Assembly: GCF_014649735.1 (NCBI RefSeq)
Contig: NZ_BMTP01000005.1
Coordinates: 62,001 to 126,000 of the forward strand
DNA: 64,000 nucleotides
Direction: 5' to 3'
Source: Streptomyces lavendofoliae
GTDB taxonomy: Bacteria; Actinomycetota; Actinomycetes; Streptomycetales; Streptomycetaceae
The translations under genes were made by a program, and so were the position numbers. Below, piece by piece: positions 56,982 to 64,000 of the stretch; positions within the stretch are counted from its first letter, which is position 1, and each line of letters opens with the position of its first letter. The notes below the pieces were generated by a model that was given only the letters and a program-made list of their open reading frames with translations, ran no database searches and was not told the origin of the DNA.

Positions 56982-58223
56982 TCACAGCCGGTGGGCGGCT
57001 CCCGCCGGGGTGACCCCGCGGGTGTCCAGCAGGAGCTGGGCCTTCACGGCCAGGCCCTGGAGGTCATAGGTGCGGTGGTGCTGGAGCAGGACCGTCAGAT
57101 CGGCCGCGGCCGCCGCCTCGTACAGGGAGTCCGCCCGGGGGACGGGCAGGTCGCGCACGCGCCAGTCGGCCACGTAGGGGTCGTGGTAGCTGACGACCGC
57201 GCCCATGTCCATCAGGCGGCGGCCGATCTCCGCCGCGGGCGAGCCCTCCTGGTCGGCCAGGTCCGGCTTGTAGGTGACCCCGAGCAGCAGGACGCGGGCG
57301 CCGCGCGCGGACTTGCCGTGCTCGTTGAGAAGCGTGGCGCAGCGCTGGATGACGTACTGCGGCATGCGTTCGTTGACCTGCCCGGCGAGTTCGACCAGGC
57401 GCAGCGGCCGGTACGGGCCGATGGTGTCGACGGGGACACCGTGGCCGCCGACCCCGGGGCCGGGGCGGAAGGCCTGGAAGCCGAAGGGCTTGGTCTCGGC
57501 GCACCGGATGACGTCCCACAGGTCGACGCCCAGTTCGTGGCAGAGCACCGCCATCTCGTTGACCAGCGCGATGTTGACGTGGCGGAAGTTGGTTTCCAGC
57601 ACCTTGACGGTCTCGGCCTCGCGGGTGCCCCGGGCGCGTACCACCTTGTCGGTGAGGCGGCCGTAGAAGGCGGCGGCCGATTCGGTGCAGGCGGGGGTGA
57701 GGCCGCCGATGACCCTGGGTGTGTGCGCGAAGCCGTGGGCGCGGTTGCCCGGGTCGAGGCGGCCGGGGGAGTACGCGAGGTGGAAGTCGCGGCCGGCCCT
57801 GAGCCCCGAGCCCTCTTCCAGCAGCGGGCGCAGGACGTCCTCGGTGGTGCCGGGGTGGACCGGGGATTCCAGCAGGACCGTGGTGTTGGGCCGAAGTCGG
57901 GCGGCCAGCGCCCGCGCCGCCCCGGTGACGGCGGCCAGGTCCGGTGTGCGGTCCGCGCCGAGGGGGGTGGGGGCGCAGATGACGGCGGTACGGACCCGGC
58001 CGAGTTCGGTGGGGTTGGTGGTCGGCCGGAAGCCCCCCGAGAGCATCCGGCGGATCTCCGAGGCGGTGAGGGAGCCGTCGACCGGGGGACGGCCGGCCGC
58101 CAGTTCCGCCACGGGGCGCGGGTCGGTGTCGTAGCCGATGGTGTCGATCCCGGCGGCTGTGGCGGCTTGGGCGAGGGGCAGTCCGAGGTGGCCGAGGCCG
58201 ATGACGGCGAGGTCTGCGGGCAT
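56982..58223 (-). CDS. UDP-N-acetyl-D-mannosamine dehydrogenase-like protein lacking the active-site Cys
   Basis: The 413-residue protein has the UDP-sugar dehydrogenase fold: GLGHLGLPLA (NAD), catalytic-type ETVKVLETNFRHVNIALVNE with Lys207 and Asn212, and TYKPDLADQEGSPA. In the signature GGHCIPVDP the Cys is replaced: here GVGGHGVPVDTIGPY with Gly262. The oxidising nucleophile is therefore missing, and the normal two-step oxidation of UDP-sugars cannot occur. GGGAAGGACGG precedes ATG 58223. It diverges from glpD. Confidence 0.8.
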   Translation of the reverse strand: MPADLAVIGLGHLGLPLAQAATAAGIDTIGYDTDPRPVAELAAGRPPVDGSLTASEIRRMLSGGFRPTTNPTELGRVRTAVICAPTPLGADRTPDLAAVTGAARALAARLRPNTTVLLESPVHPGTTEDVLRPLLEEGSGLRAGRDFHLAYSPGRLDPGNRAHGFAHTPRVIGGLTPACTESAAAFYGRLTDKVVRARGTREAETVKVLETNFRHVNIALVNEMAVLCHELGVDLWDVIRCAETKPFGFQAFRPGPGVGGHGVPVDTIGPYRPLRLVELAGQVNERMPQYVIQRCATLLNEHGKSARGARVLLLGVTYKPDLADQEGSPAAEIGRRLMDMGAVVSYHDPYVADWRVRDLPVPRADSLYEAAAAADLTVLLQHHRTYDLQGLAVKAQLLLDTRGVTPAGAAHRL

Positions 58224-58479
58224 GGGGTGATGCCGTCCTTCCCAGTAGCCGGTGTGGACGAGAGACGCAAGTCCTGTGGACAGAACGAGCGCAGCGCAAT
58301 GTCAGACTAGGCGTAAATATGACCGTTATGCGGCATTGCGAGCCGTGGTTCGGCCGAGTGTTGTCCACAGGCGGTGGCTGAAGTCGGGGGACCGGGACAG
58401 AATCGACTCTGTGAGCCCGACCACACGGGGGTCACACGCGGACCACACGCGGACCACACGGGGGCGACGGGAGGCAGCG
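58224..58479. promoter_or_regulatory. Divergent control region of sugar dehydrogenase and glpD
   Basis: The 256 bases hold GTAAATATGAC (58313-58323) and CATTGCGA (58334-58341), shared with the whiD region. On the glpD side GACCACACG is repeated three times at 58419, 58441 and 58452, with GTCACACGCG between. Promoter hexamers could not be fixed. Confidence 0.45.
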
Positions 58480-60186
58480 GTGAGGACAGCGACACTGGGA
58501 CCCGCCGAGCGCGCACAGGCGCTGGCGGCCATGGCCGATCGTGAACTGGACGTGCTGGTCGTGGGCGCCGGGGTGGTCGGCGCCGGGACGGCTCTCGACG
58601 CGGCGACGCGCGGACTGGCGACCGGACTGGTGGAGGCACGCGACTGGGCGTCGGGCACCTCCAGCCGGTCGAGCAAGCTCATCCACGGCGGGCTGCGCTA
58701 TCTGGAGATGCTGGACTTCGCGCTCGTACGGGAAGCGCTGAAGGAGCGCGGGCTGCTGCTGGAGCGCCTCGCCCCGCACCTGGTCAAACCGGTGCCGTTC
58801 CTCTACCCGCTCCAGCACAAGGGCTGGGAGCGGTTCTACGCAGGCTCCGGCGTGGCGCTGTACGACGCCATGTCCCTCTCGTCCGGACACGGGCGCGGCC
58901 TCCCGGTGCACCGGCACCTGTCACGGCGCCGGGCACTGAGGGTGGCGCCCGCGCTGAAGAAGGACGCGCTGGTCGGGGCGCTGCAGTACTACGACGCGCA
59001 GATGGACGACGCGCGTTTCGTGGCCACCCTCGTCCGCACCGCCGCGAGCTACGGCGCGCACGTCGCCAGCCGGGCCCGCGTGATCGGCTTCCTCCGGGAG
59101 GGCGAGCGGGTGGTCGGCGCCCGGGTGCAGGACGTGGAGGCCGGCGGCGAGTACGAGGTCCGCGCCAAGCAGATCGTCAACGCCACCGGAGTGTGGACGG
59201 ACGACACCCAGGCGCTCATCGGGGAGAGGGGGCAGTTCCACGTCCGCGCGTCCAAGGGCATCCACCTGGTCGTGCCCAAGGACCGGATCCACTCCACCAC
59301 CGGCCTCATCCTGCGCACCGAGAAGTCGGTCCTGTTCGTCATCCCGTGGGGCCGCCACTGGATCGTGGGCACCACCGACACCGACTGGGACCTGGACAAG
59401 GCCCACCCGGCGGCGTCCAGCGCCGACATCGACTACCTCCTGCGACACGTGAACAGCGTGCTCGCGGTCCCGCTCACCCGGGACGACGTCCAGGGTGTCT
59501 ACGCCGGCCTGAGGCCCCTGCTGGCCGGCGAGTCCGACGCGACGAGCAAGTTGTCCCGCGAGCACACCGTGGCCCACCCGGTGCCGGGACTCGTCGTCGT
59601 CGCGGGCGGCAAGTACACGACGTACCGGGTGATGGCCAAGGACGCGGTGGACGAGGCGGTGCACGCCCTCGACATGCGGGTAGCGGCCTGCGTCACCGAG
59701 GACGTCCCGCTGCTGGGCGCCGAGGGGTACCGGGCGCTGTGGAACGCGCGCGCGAGGACCGCCGCCCGGGCGGGACTCCACGTGGCGCGTGTGGAGCACC
59801 TGCTGAACCGGTACGGCTCCATGGCGGAGGAGGTGCTGGAGCTGATCGCCGCCGACCCGAAGCTGGGCGAACCCCTGGGCGGCGCCGAGGACTACCTGCG
59901 GGCGGAGGTCGTCTACGCCGCGTCGCACGAGGGGGCCCGGCACCTGGACGACGTCCTCACCCGGCGGACCCGGATCTCCATCGAGACGTTCGACCGGGGG
60001 ACGCGCAGCGCCCGGGAGTGCGCGGAGCTGATGGCGCCCGTACTGGGCTGGGACGAAGGGCAGATCGAGCGGGAGGTGGAGCACTACGAGAAGCGGGTCG
60101 AGGCGGAGCGGGAGTCGCAGCGGCAGCCGGACGACCTGACGGCCGACGCGGCGCGGCTGGGCGCGCCGGACATCGTGCCGCTGTAG
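58480..60186 (+). CDS. glpD: Glycerol-3-phosphate dehydrogenase (FAD-dependent)
   Basis: GlpD oxidises glycerol-3-phosphate to dihydroxyacetone phosphate at the membrane. The 568-residue protein has the FAD site LVVGAGVVGAGTALDAATRG, SSRSSKLIHGGLRYLE and the substrate segment IVPKD-type VVPKDRIHSTTGL ... GTTDTDW. GTG 58480 (start MRTATLGPAERAQALAAMAD) follows GGGAGGCAGCG. The usual glycerol operon genes are not adjacent. Confidence 0.94.
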   Translation: MRTATLGPAERAQALAAMADRELDVLVVGAGVVGAGTALDAATRGLATGLVEARDWASGTSSRSSKLIHGGLRYLEMLDFALVREALKERGLLLERLAPHLVKPVPFLYPLQHKGWERFYAGSGVALYDAMSLSSGHGRGLPVHRHLSRRRALRVAPALKKDALVGALQYYDAQMDDARFVATLVRTAASYGAHVASRARVIGFLREGERVVGARVQDVEAGGEYEVRAKQIVNATGVWTDDTQALIGERGQFHVRASKGIHLVVPKDRIHSTTGLILRTEKSVLFVIPWGRHWIVGTTDTDWDLDKAHPAASSADIDYLLRHVNSVLAVPLTRDDVQGVYAGLRPLLAGESDATSKLSREHTVAHPVPGLVVVAGGKYTTYRVMAKDAVDEAVHALDMRVAACVTEDVPLLGAEGYRALWNARARTAARAGLHVARVEHLLNRYGSMAEEVLELIAADPKLGEPLGGAEDYLRAEVVYAASHEGARHLDDVLTRRTRISIETFDRGTRSARECAELMAPVLGWDEGQIEREVEHYEKRVEAERESQRQPDDLTADAARLGAPDIVPL

Positions 60187-60210
60187 GCGGGGACGGTGGC
60201 GGGCCCCCTC

Positions 60211-61416
60211 TCACGGGCGGGGCCCGGCCGCGCCGTACCGGGCGACGGGGACGGAGGGCCCGCGGTGCTCCGGGCCGGGGCGCGCGCCGCCGCGCGGGCC
60301 CTCGCGTGAGGCGTCGTCGCGGCAGAACTCGGCCTCCAGCATCGCCGGTTCGAGAACGCGGAGGGACCGGCCCGCGGTGCCGTCCGTATTGACGCGGAAA
60401 GTGATGGTGTGCCGGCCGTCGCCGGTCGTGGCGGAGCGGACGTAACTGCCCGTGATGCGGCCGTTGTGGCCCCACACCGTGGTGCCGCAGGAGAGCCGGA
60501 CCGGGTAGATGCCCATGCCGTAGATCCCGCGCGCGGTACGGGTGTCGAGCAGCTCGCGGAGCCGGGCCGCGGGCAGGAGCCGCCCGGAGAGGAGGGCGGC
60601 GTAGAAGCGGTTCAGATCGTCCAGGGTGCTGATCAGTTCGCCCGCCGCGTCGGCGGTACGCGGATCGAGCGCGGTGACGTCCCGGCCGGCCGCGTCGTAC
60701 GCCCGGCCGTGCGGCGGGGGCAGTGTGGTGCGGGCACCCGGGAACGAAGTGCCGCGCAGCCGCAGGGGCCTGATGATGCGCCGCTTCGCCTCCGCCGCGT
60801 AGGGGCGGCCGGTCACCCGCTCGATGACCAGGCCCAGCAGGACGTAGTTGGTGTTCGCGTACGCGTAGCGGCCGAGGGGGCTTGGCTGGCGGGCCAGCGC
60901 GCGGCGGACCGCCCCCCGCGCGGTGGTGCGCCCGGGGGACGCAGCCGTGGCCGCCGGGGACGCCGTGCGCCCGGGTGACGCCAGGGCGCCGTCGGCGACG
61001 GTGTACTCGGGCAGGCCGCTGGTGTGGGTGAGCAGCGCCCGCAGCGTGACACGCCGGCCCGCCGGGCCGGGGACGACACCGGGCAGGTGGCGGCCGACCG
61101 GGTCGTCGAGGCGGAGCCGTCCCTCGGCGGCGAGTTGGAGGACGATCGTCGCCACGAACGTCTTGGTGACGCTGCCCGCGCGGAAGCGGTCGGCGCGCCG
61201 GATACCGGGACCCGCCGCCCGGAACCGCGACGCGGCGGGCGAGGCGGACAGCATCGCCGCCGCCGGGGCGCGGCCCTCGGTGACGAGCCGGGACAGGACG
61301 GGGGAGGGAGGGGCGGGGGGAGGGGAGGGGGAGGGTCCCCCCGGCAAGGGGCCGGCGCCCAGCCCGAGCAAGGCGGTGACCAGCGGAACGGCCAGCCGGG
61401 CGCGGAACAGTGGCAT
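60211..61416 (-). CDS. Serine hydrolase, beta-lactamase/D-Ala-D-Ala carboxypeptidase type
   Basis: The 401-residue secreted protein has a signal peptide (VPLVTALLGLGAGPLPGG), the active-site Ser and Lys in SVTKTF (SxxK), Tyr in YANTNY and the HNG triad (WGHNGRITG). It belongs to the class C beta-lactamase-like family, which includes carboxypeptidases and esterases. AAGGGA precedes ATG 61416. It diverges from the kinase gene. Confidence 0.88.
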   Translation of the reverse strand: MPLFRARLAVPLVTALLGLGAGPLPGGPSPSPPPAPPSPVLSRLVTEGRAPAAAMLSASPAASRFRAAGPGIRRADRFRAGSVTKTFVATIVLQLAAEGRLRLDDPVGRHLPGVVPGPAGRRVTLRALLTHTSGLPEYTVADGALASPGRTASPAATAASPGRTTARGAVRRALARQPSPLGRYAYANTNYVLLGLVIERVTGRPYAAEAKRRIIRPLRLRGTSFPGARTTLPPPHGRAYDAAGRDVTALDPRTADAAGELISTLDDLNRFYAALLSGRLLPAARLRELLDTRTARGIYGMGIYPVRLSCGTTVWGHNGRITGSYVRSATTGDGRHTITFRVNTDGTAGRSLRVLEPAMLEAEFCRDDASREGPRGGARPGPEHRGPSVPVARYGAAGPRP

Positions 61417-61573
61417 GGTGGGTCCCTTCTTCGGGAGCCATCCTGACGGACAAAGGACCCGGGAGAGCCACCGGTCCCGGAGTGAGAGACAATGGACGCT
61501 CTTCCAGGGCGGGTTACCGCATCGCGCGGAAGCGGCAGGCGCGGGCGAGGATCAGGGATCGCAGAGGGGACGC

Positions 61574-64000
61574 ATGTCGGGAGCGGAGCAGTCGCGGAAC
61601 GCGGCTCGGGAACCTCAGCGGGACGCGGCGAAGCCGGGCGTCGGGGCGGACGGGCCGGACACGGAACCGCGCGCCGAATCGGCCGGGGACGCACCCGCCA
61701 CGTCGGGAACCGGGCAGGCCAAGGACGCGACGATGAAGCTGGGCGCCGGCCGGCCCGAGGCGGCCGACGGGTCCGGCGACCCCTCGGGCACGGACGCGGG
61801 CGCAACGCCCGCGGCGGGGACGGGTGGTTCCGTTCCCGCGCCCAGGTCGGACCGGCCGGACCGGTCCGACGGGCCGGACGGGCCGGACAAGGGCGCTGAG
61901 GCCGCCGGGGCCGGTGACCGCCCGGGCAAGTCGGCGGAACCGGCGGGCGGTGCTGACCGGCTGAGCGGAAGCACGGACGGGAAGCGCGACGCCGGCCGCG
62001 GAGCCGGCGGAGACGCCGGCCCGGACGCGGATCGGGACGCGGATCAAGACGCGGATCGGCCGGGCGTGGTGAGCGCCGGTGACGAGGCGTCGGGCGGGAC
62101 GCCCTCGGCGGGTGCCGGGCGTTCGGTCCCGGCGGCGCGCACCGGCGCGGCCGACGACGCCGGGGACCCGCGCGGCCCGAAGGTGCCGAGCGCCCCGGAG
62201 CAGGCACGGGCCCCGGAGACGTCCCCGGGCCCGGAGGCCGCCGGAGAGGTCCAGAAGCCGGAGCGCCGACCGGAGCCGGACAGGGCCGGGGAGTCGCAGG
62301 CGGCCAGGGCAGGCGCGGGCGCGGAGCCCAAGGGTGCCAGGGAGCCGAAGGGCGGCAAGACGGCACCGGCCGGCGGGCGCGGCACCGGGCGGCCCGACAC
62401 GACGTCAGCCGTGCGGTCCGCCGCCGAGGGACGGCTGCTGGCGGGACGCTACCGGCTCGGCGGCGTACTGGGCCGTGGCGGCATGGGCACCGTGTGGCGC
62501 GCCGTGGACGAGACGCTCGGACGCACCGTCGCCGTCAAGGAACTGCGCTTCCCCAGCAGCATCGACGAGGACGAGAAGCGCCGCCTCATCACGCGCACCC
62601 TCCGCGAGGCCAAGGCCATCGCCCGGATCCGCAACAACGGCGCCGTGACCGTCTACGACGTCGTCGACGAGGACGACCGTCCCTGGATCGTCATGGAGCT
62701 GATCGAGGGCAAGTCGCTCGCCGACGCCATCCGGGAGGACGGCGTCCTCACGCCCCGGCGCGCGGCCGAGGTCGGTCTCGCCATCCTGGACGTCCTGCGC
62801 TCCGCGCACCGCGAAGGCATCCTGCACCGTGACGTGAAGCCGTCCAACGTCCTCATCGCGGACGACGGCCGGGTCGTGCTCACCGACTTCGGCATCGCGC
62901 AGGTCGAGGGCGACCCGTCCATCACGTCGACGGGCATGCTCGTCGGGGCGCCCTCCTACATCTCGCCCGAGCGGGCCCGTGGCCACAAGCCCGGCCCGGC
63001 GGCGGACATGTGGTCGCTCGGCGGCCTGCTCTACGCGTGCGTGGAGGGCTGTCCGCCGTACGACAAGGGCTCCGCCATCGCGACGCTGACCGCCGTGATG
63101 ACCGAGCAGCTCGACCCGCCGAAGAACGCGGGCCCCCTGGAGGAGGTCATTTACGGCCTGCTCCACAAGGACCCGGCCAAGCGCCTCGACGACGCGGGCG
63201 CCCGGGTCCTGCTGAGCGACGTGATCCACGCGCCCGCGGTGCCGGCGGCCGAGCCGTCGCCGGAGACCACGCGCATCGTCCCCCTGCTGCCGCTGCCCGG
63301 CGAGGAGGCGGCCACCCGGCCGAAGGAGGAGGACGACGTCGCGGCGGAGCGGATGCGCGGCGCGCTGCGTTCGGTGCGCAACGCGGCGGCTTTCGCCAAG
63401 GCGGAACCGGCGTCCGGGCCGCAGACCGCCGAGCGGTCCGCGCCCGTGGCCCCCGCGCGGGCGCCGCTCACGGACGTGGTGCCGCGCCGTACGCTCGTGA
63501 TCATCGCGGTCGTCGTCGTGCTCGCGGTCCTCGCCACCGTCCTCGCCGTCGTGCTGAGCGGTGACGACGAGCCGGGCGCCAAGGGCGGGGCCACGCCCGG
63601 GACCGACCGGACGGCGTCGGCCGGTGCGGCGGCCCAGGGCGCCACCGGCGGCAACGACGGCCGCCCCGACGGCGAACAGGGCCAGGAGCAGCAGGACAAG
63701 GGGCAGAACCAGGGGCAGGGCGGCGAGCAGCCCGGCACCGGCGGTGCGGGCACCGGCGGCACGACGCCGTCCGGCGGGCCCTCGAAGGGGTCCGGAGGGG
63801 CGCAGCCGCCGGCCGGGTACACCGTGGTCACCAACGACCGGTTCCACTTCTCCATGGCCATGCCGTCGGACTTCCGGATGACCGGCGAGGCGGGTCAGGG
63901 CTCGGGTGCCATATACAGCCGCGGCGGCGGCTTCCCGCGCGTCCAGGTGGACTTCACGGACAGCCCGAAGGACGACGCCGTGGCCGCGTGGACGGCCGCG
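61574..64000 (+). CDS. Hanks-type Ser/Thr protein kinase with long disordered N-terminus (3' truncated by window edge)
   Basis: The frame from ATG 61574 (AGAGGGG upstream) is open to the end, giving 809 codons. Residues 1-285 are a disordered, Gly/Ala/Pro/Asp-rich stretch with DADRDADQDADR. The kinase domain has the glycine loop GRGGMG at 300-305, catalytic Lys in VAVKELRF, HRDVKPSN (Asp420) and DFG near 438-440. A membrane span is at about 640-662, and an outer region begins with Gly/Gln-rich sequence and YTVVTNDRFHFSMAMPSDF. It may sense an outside signal. The C-terminus is not seen. Confidence 0.88.
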   Translation, partial: MSGAEQSRNAAREPQRDAAKPGVGADGPDTEPRAESAGDAPATSGTGQAKDATMKLGAGRPEAADGSGDPSGTDAGATPAAGTGGSVPAPRSDRPDRSDGPDGPDKGAEAAGAGDRPGKSAEPAGGADRLSGSTDGKRDAGRGAGGDAGPDADRDADQDADRPGVVSAGDEASGGTPSAGAGRSVPAARTGAADDAGDPRGPKVPSAPEQARAPETSPGPEAAGEVQKPERRPEPDRAGESQAARAGAGAEPKGAREPKGGKTAPAGGRGTGRPDTTSAVRSAAEGRLLAGRYRLGGVLGRGGMGTVWRAVDETLGRTVAVKELRFPSSIDEDEKRRLITRTLREAKAIARIRNNGAVTVYDVVDEDDRPWIVMELIEGKSLADAIREDGVLTPRRAAEVGLAILDVLRSAHREGILHRDVKPSNVLIADDGRVVLTDFGIAQVEGDPSITSTGMLVGAPSYISPERARGHKPGPAADMWSLGGLLYACVEGCPPYDKGSAIATLTAVMTEQLDPPKNAGPLEEVIYGLLHKDPAKRLDDAGARVLLSDVIHAPAVPAAEPSPETTRIVPLLPLPGEEAATRPKEEDDVAAERMRGALRSVRNAAAFAKAEPASGPQTAERSAPVAPARAPLTDVVPRRTLVIIAVVVVLAVLATVLAVVLSGDDEPGAKGGATPGTDRTASAGAAAQGATGGNDGRPDGEQGQEQQDKGQNQGQGGEQPGTGGAGTGGTTPSGGPSKGSGGAQPPAGYTVVTNDRFHFSMAMPSDFRMTGEAGQGSGAIYSRGGGFPRVQVDFTDSPKDDAVAAWTAA

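Overview
The window is chromosomal core DNA from a high-GC actinobacterium, almost certainly a Streptomyces. The evidence is third-position GC bias in every gene, a single S10-spc-alpha ribosomal super-cluster followed by truA and rplM-rpsI, a CIRCE-controlled groES-groEL1 pair, and the developmental genes whiD and bldM next to an ECF sigma gene and guaB, a gene order known from Streptomyces. No tRNA, rRNA, CRISPR array, prophage or complete insertion sequence is visible.

Layout. 1-483 is the tail of a TetR-type regulator. 484-1167 is the promoter and a long structured leader of the S10 operon. 1168-10877 holds rpsJ to rplO (21 r-protein genes in one direction, many with overlapping stop/start codons). 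A strong terminator and new promoter precede secY-adk-map (11281-14229). infA-rpmJ-rpsM-rpsK-rpoA-rplQ-truA follow (14531-18631). A membrane protein and an ABC-F ATPase diverge at 19.5 kb. rplM-rpsI and glmM (21599-24070) run into a 24-bp hairpin that separates them from a DUF389 protein and coaA on the minus strand.

26276-28101 encodes a two-gene ABC exporter. 28172-34778 is a cell-wall/metabolite-repair run: glmS, acpS, NAD(P)HX repair, alr, a hydrolase and tsaE. tsaB-rimI-tsaD and an 85-residue protein (36061-38666) complete the t6A tRNA modification set. 38737-43706 holds two paralogous lipoprotein polysaccharide deacetylases flanking a DGPF protein/ECF42-type sigma pair and a methyltransferase. 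groES-groEL1 lie at 44014-46067. 46176-48090 is a decayed sugar-uptake locus (a dehydrogenase, a truncated permease and a frameshifted DeoR/LacI-like regulator), followed by an SDR, a MOSC protein and a LysR regulator. 51137-56254 is whiD, bldM, an ECF sigma factor, guaB and a guaB3-type gene. The window ends with a membrane protein, a nucleotide-sugar dehydrogenase-like protein, glpD, a serine hydrolase and an unfinished Hanks-type kinase.

The genes serve translation, protein export, early peptidoglycan precursor supply (glmS, glmM, alr), cofactor synthesis, GMP synthesis and sporulation control. The items most worth a second look are: several proteins that keep a family fold but lack the catalytic cysteine (an L,D-transpeptidase-like protein, a UDP-sugar dehydrogenase, a GuaB3 protein); the regulator-permease fusion relic with an intact-looking operator cluster; a group of non-ribosomal genes whose -10 box sits 6-8 nt before the start codon (likely leaderless mRNAs); sigma-BldN and sigma-R-like promoters; an element shared by the whiD and sugar-dehydrogenase upstream regions; tandem duplications at gene 3' ends; and a kinase with a roughly 290-residue disordered N-terminal extension. 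All calls are from reading the sequence; no database search was run.
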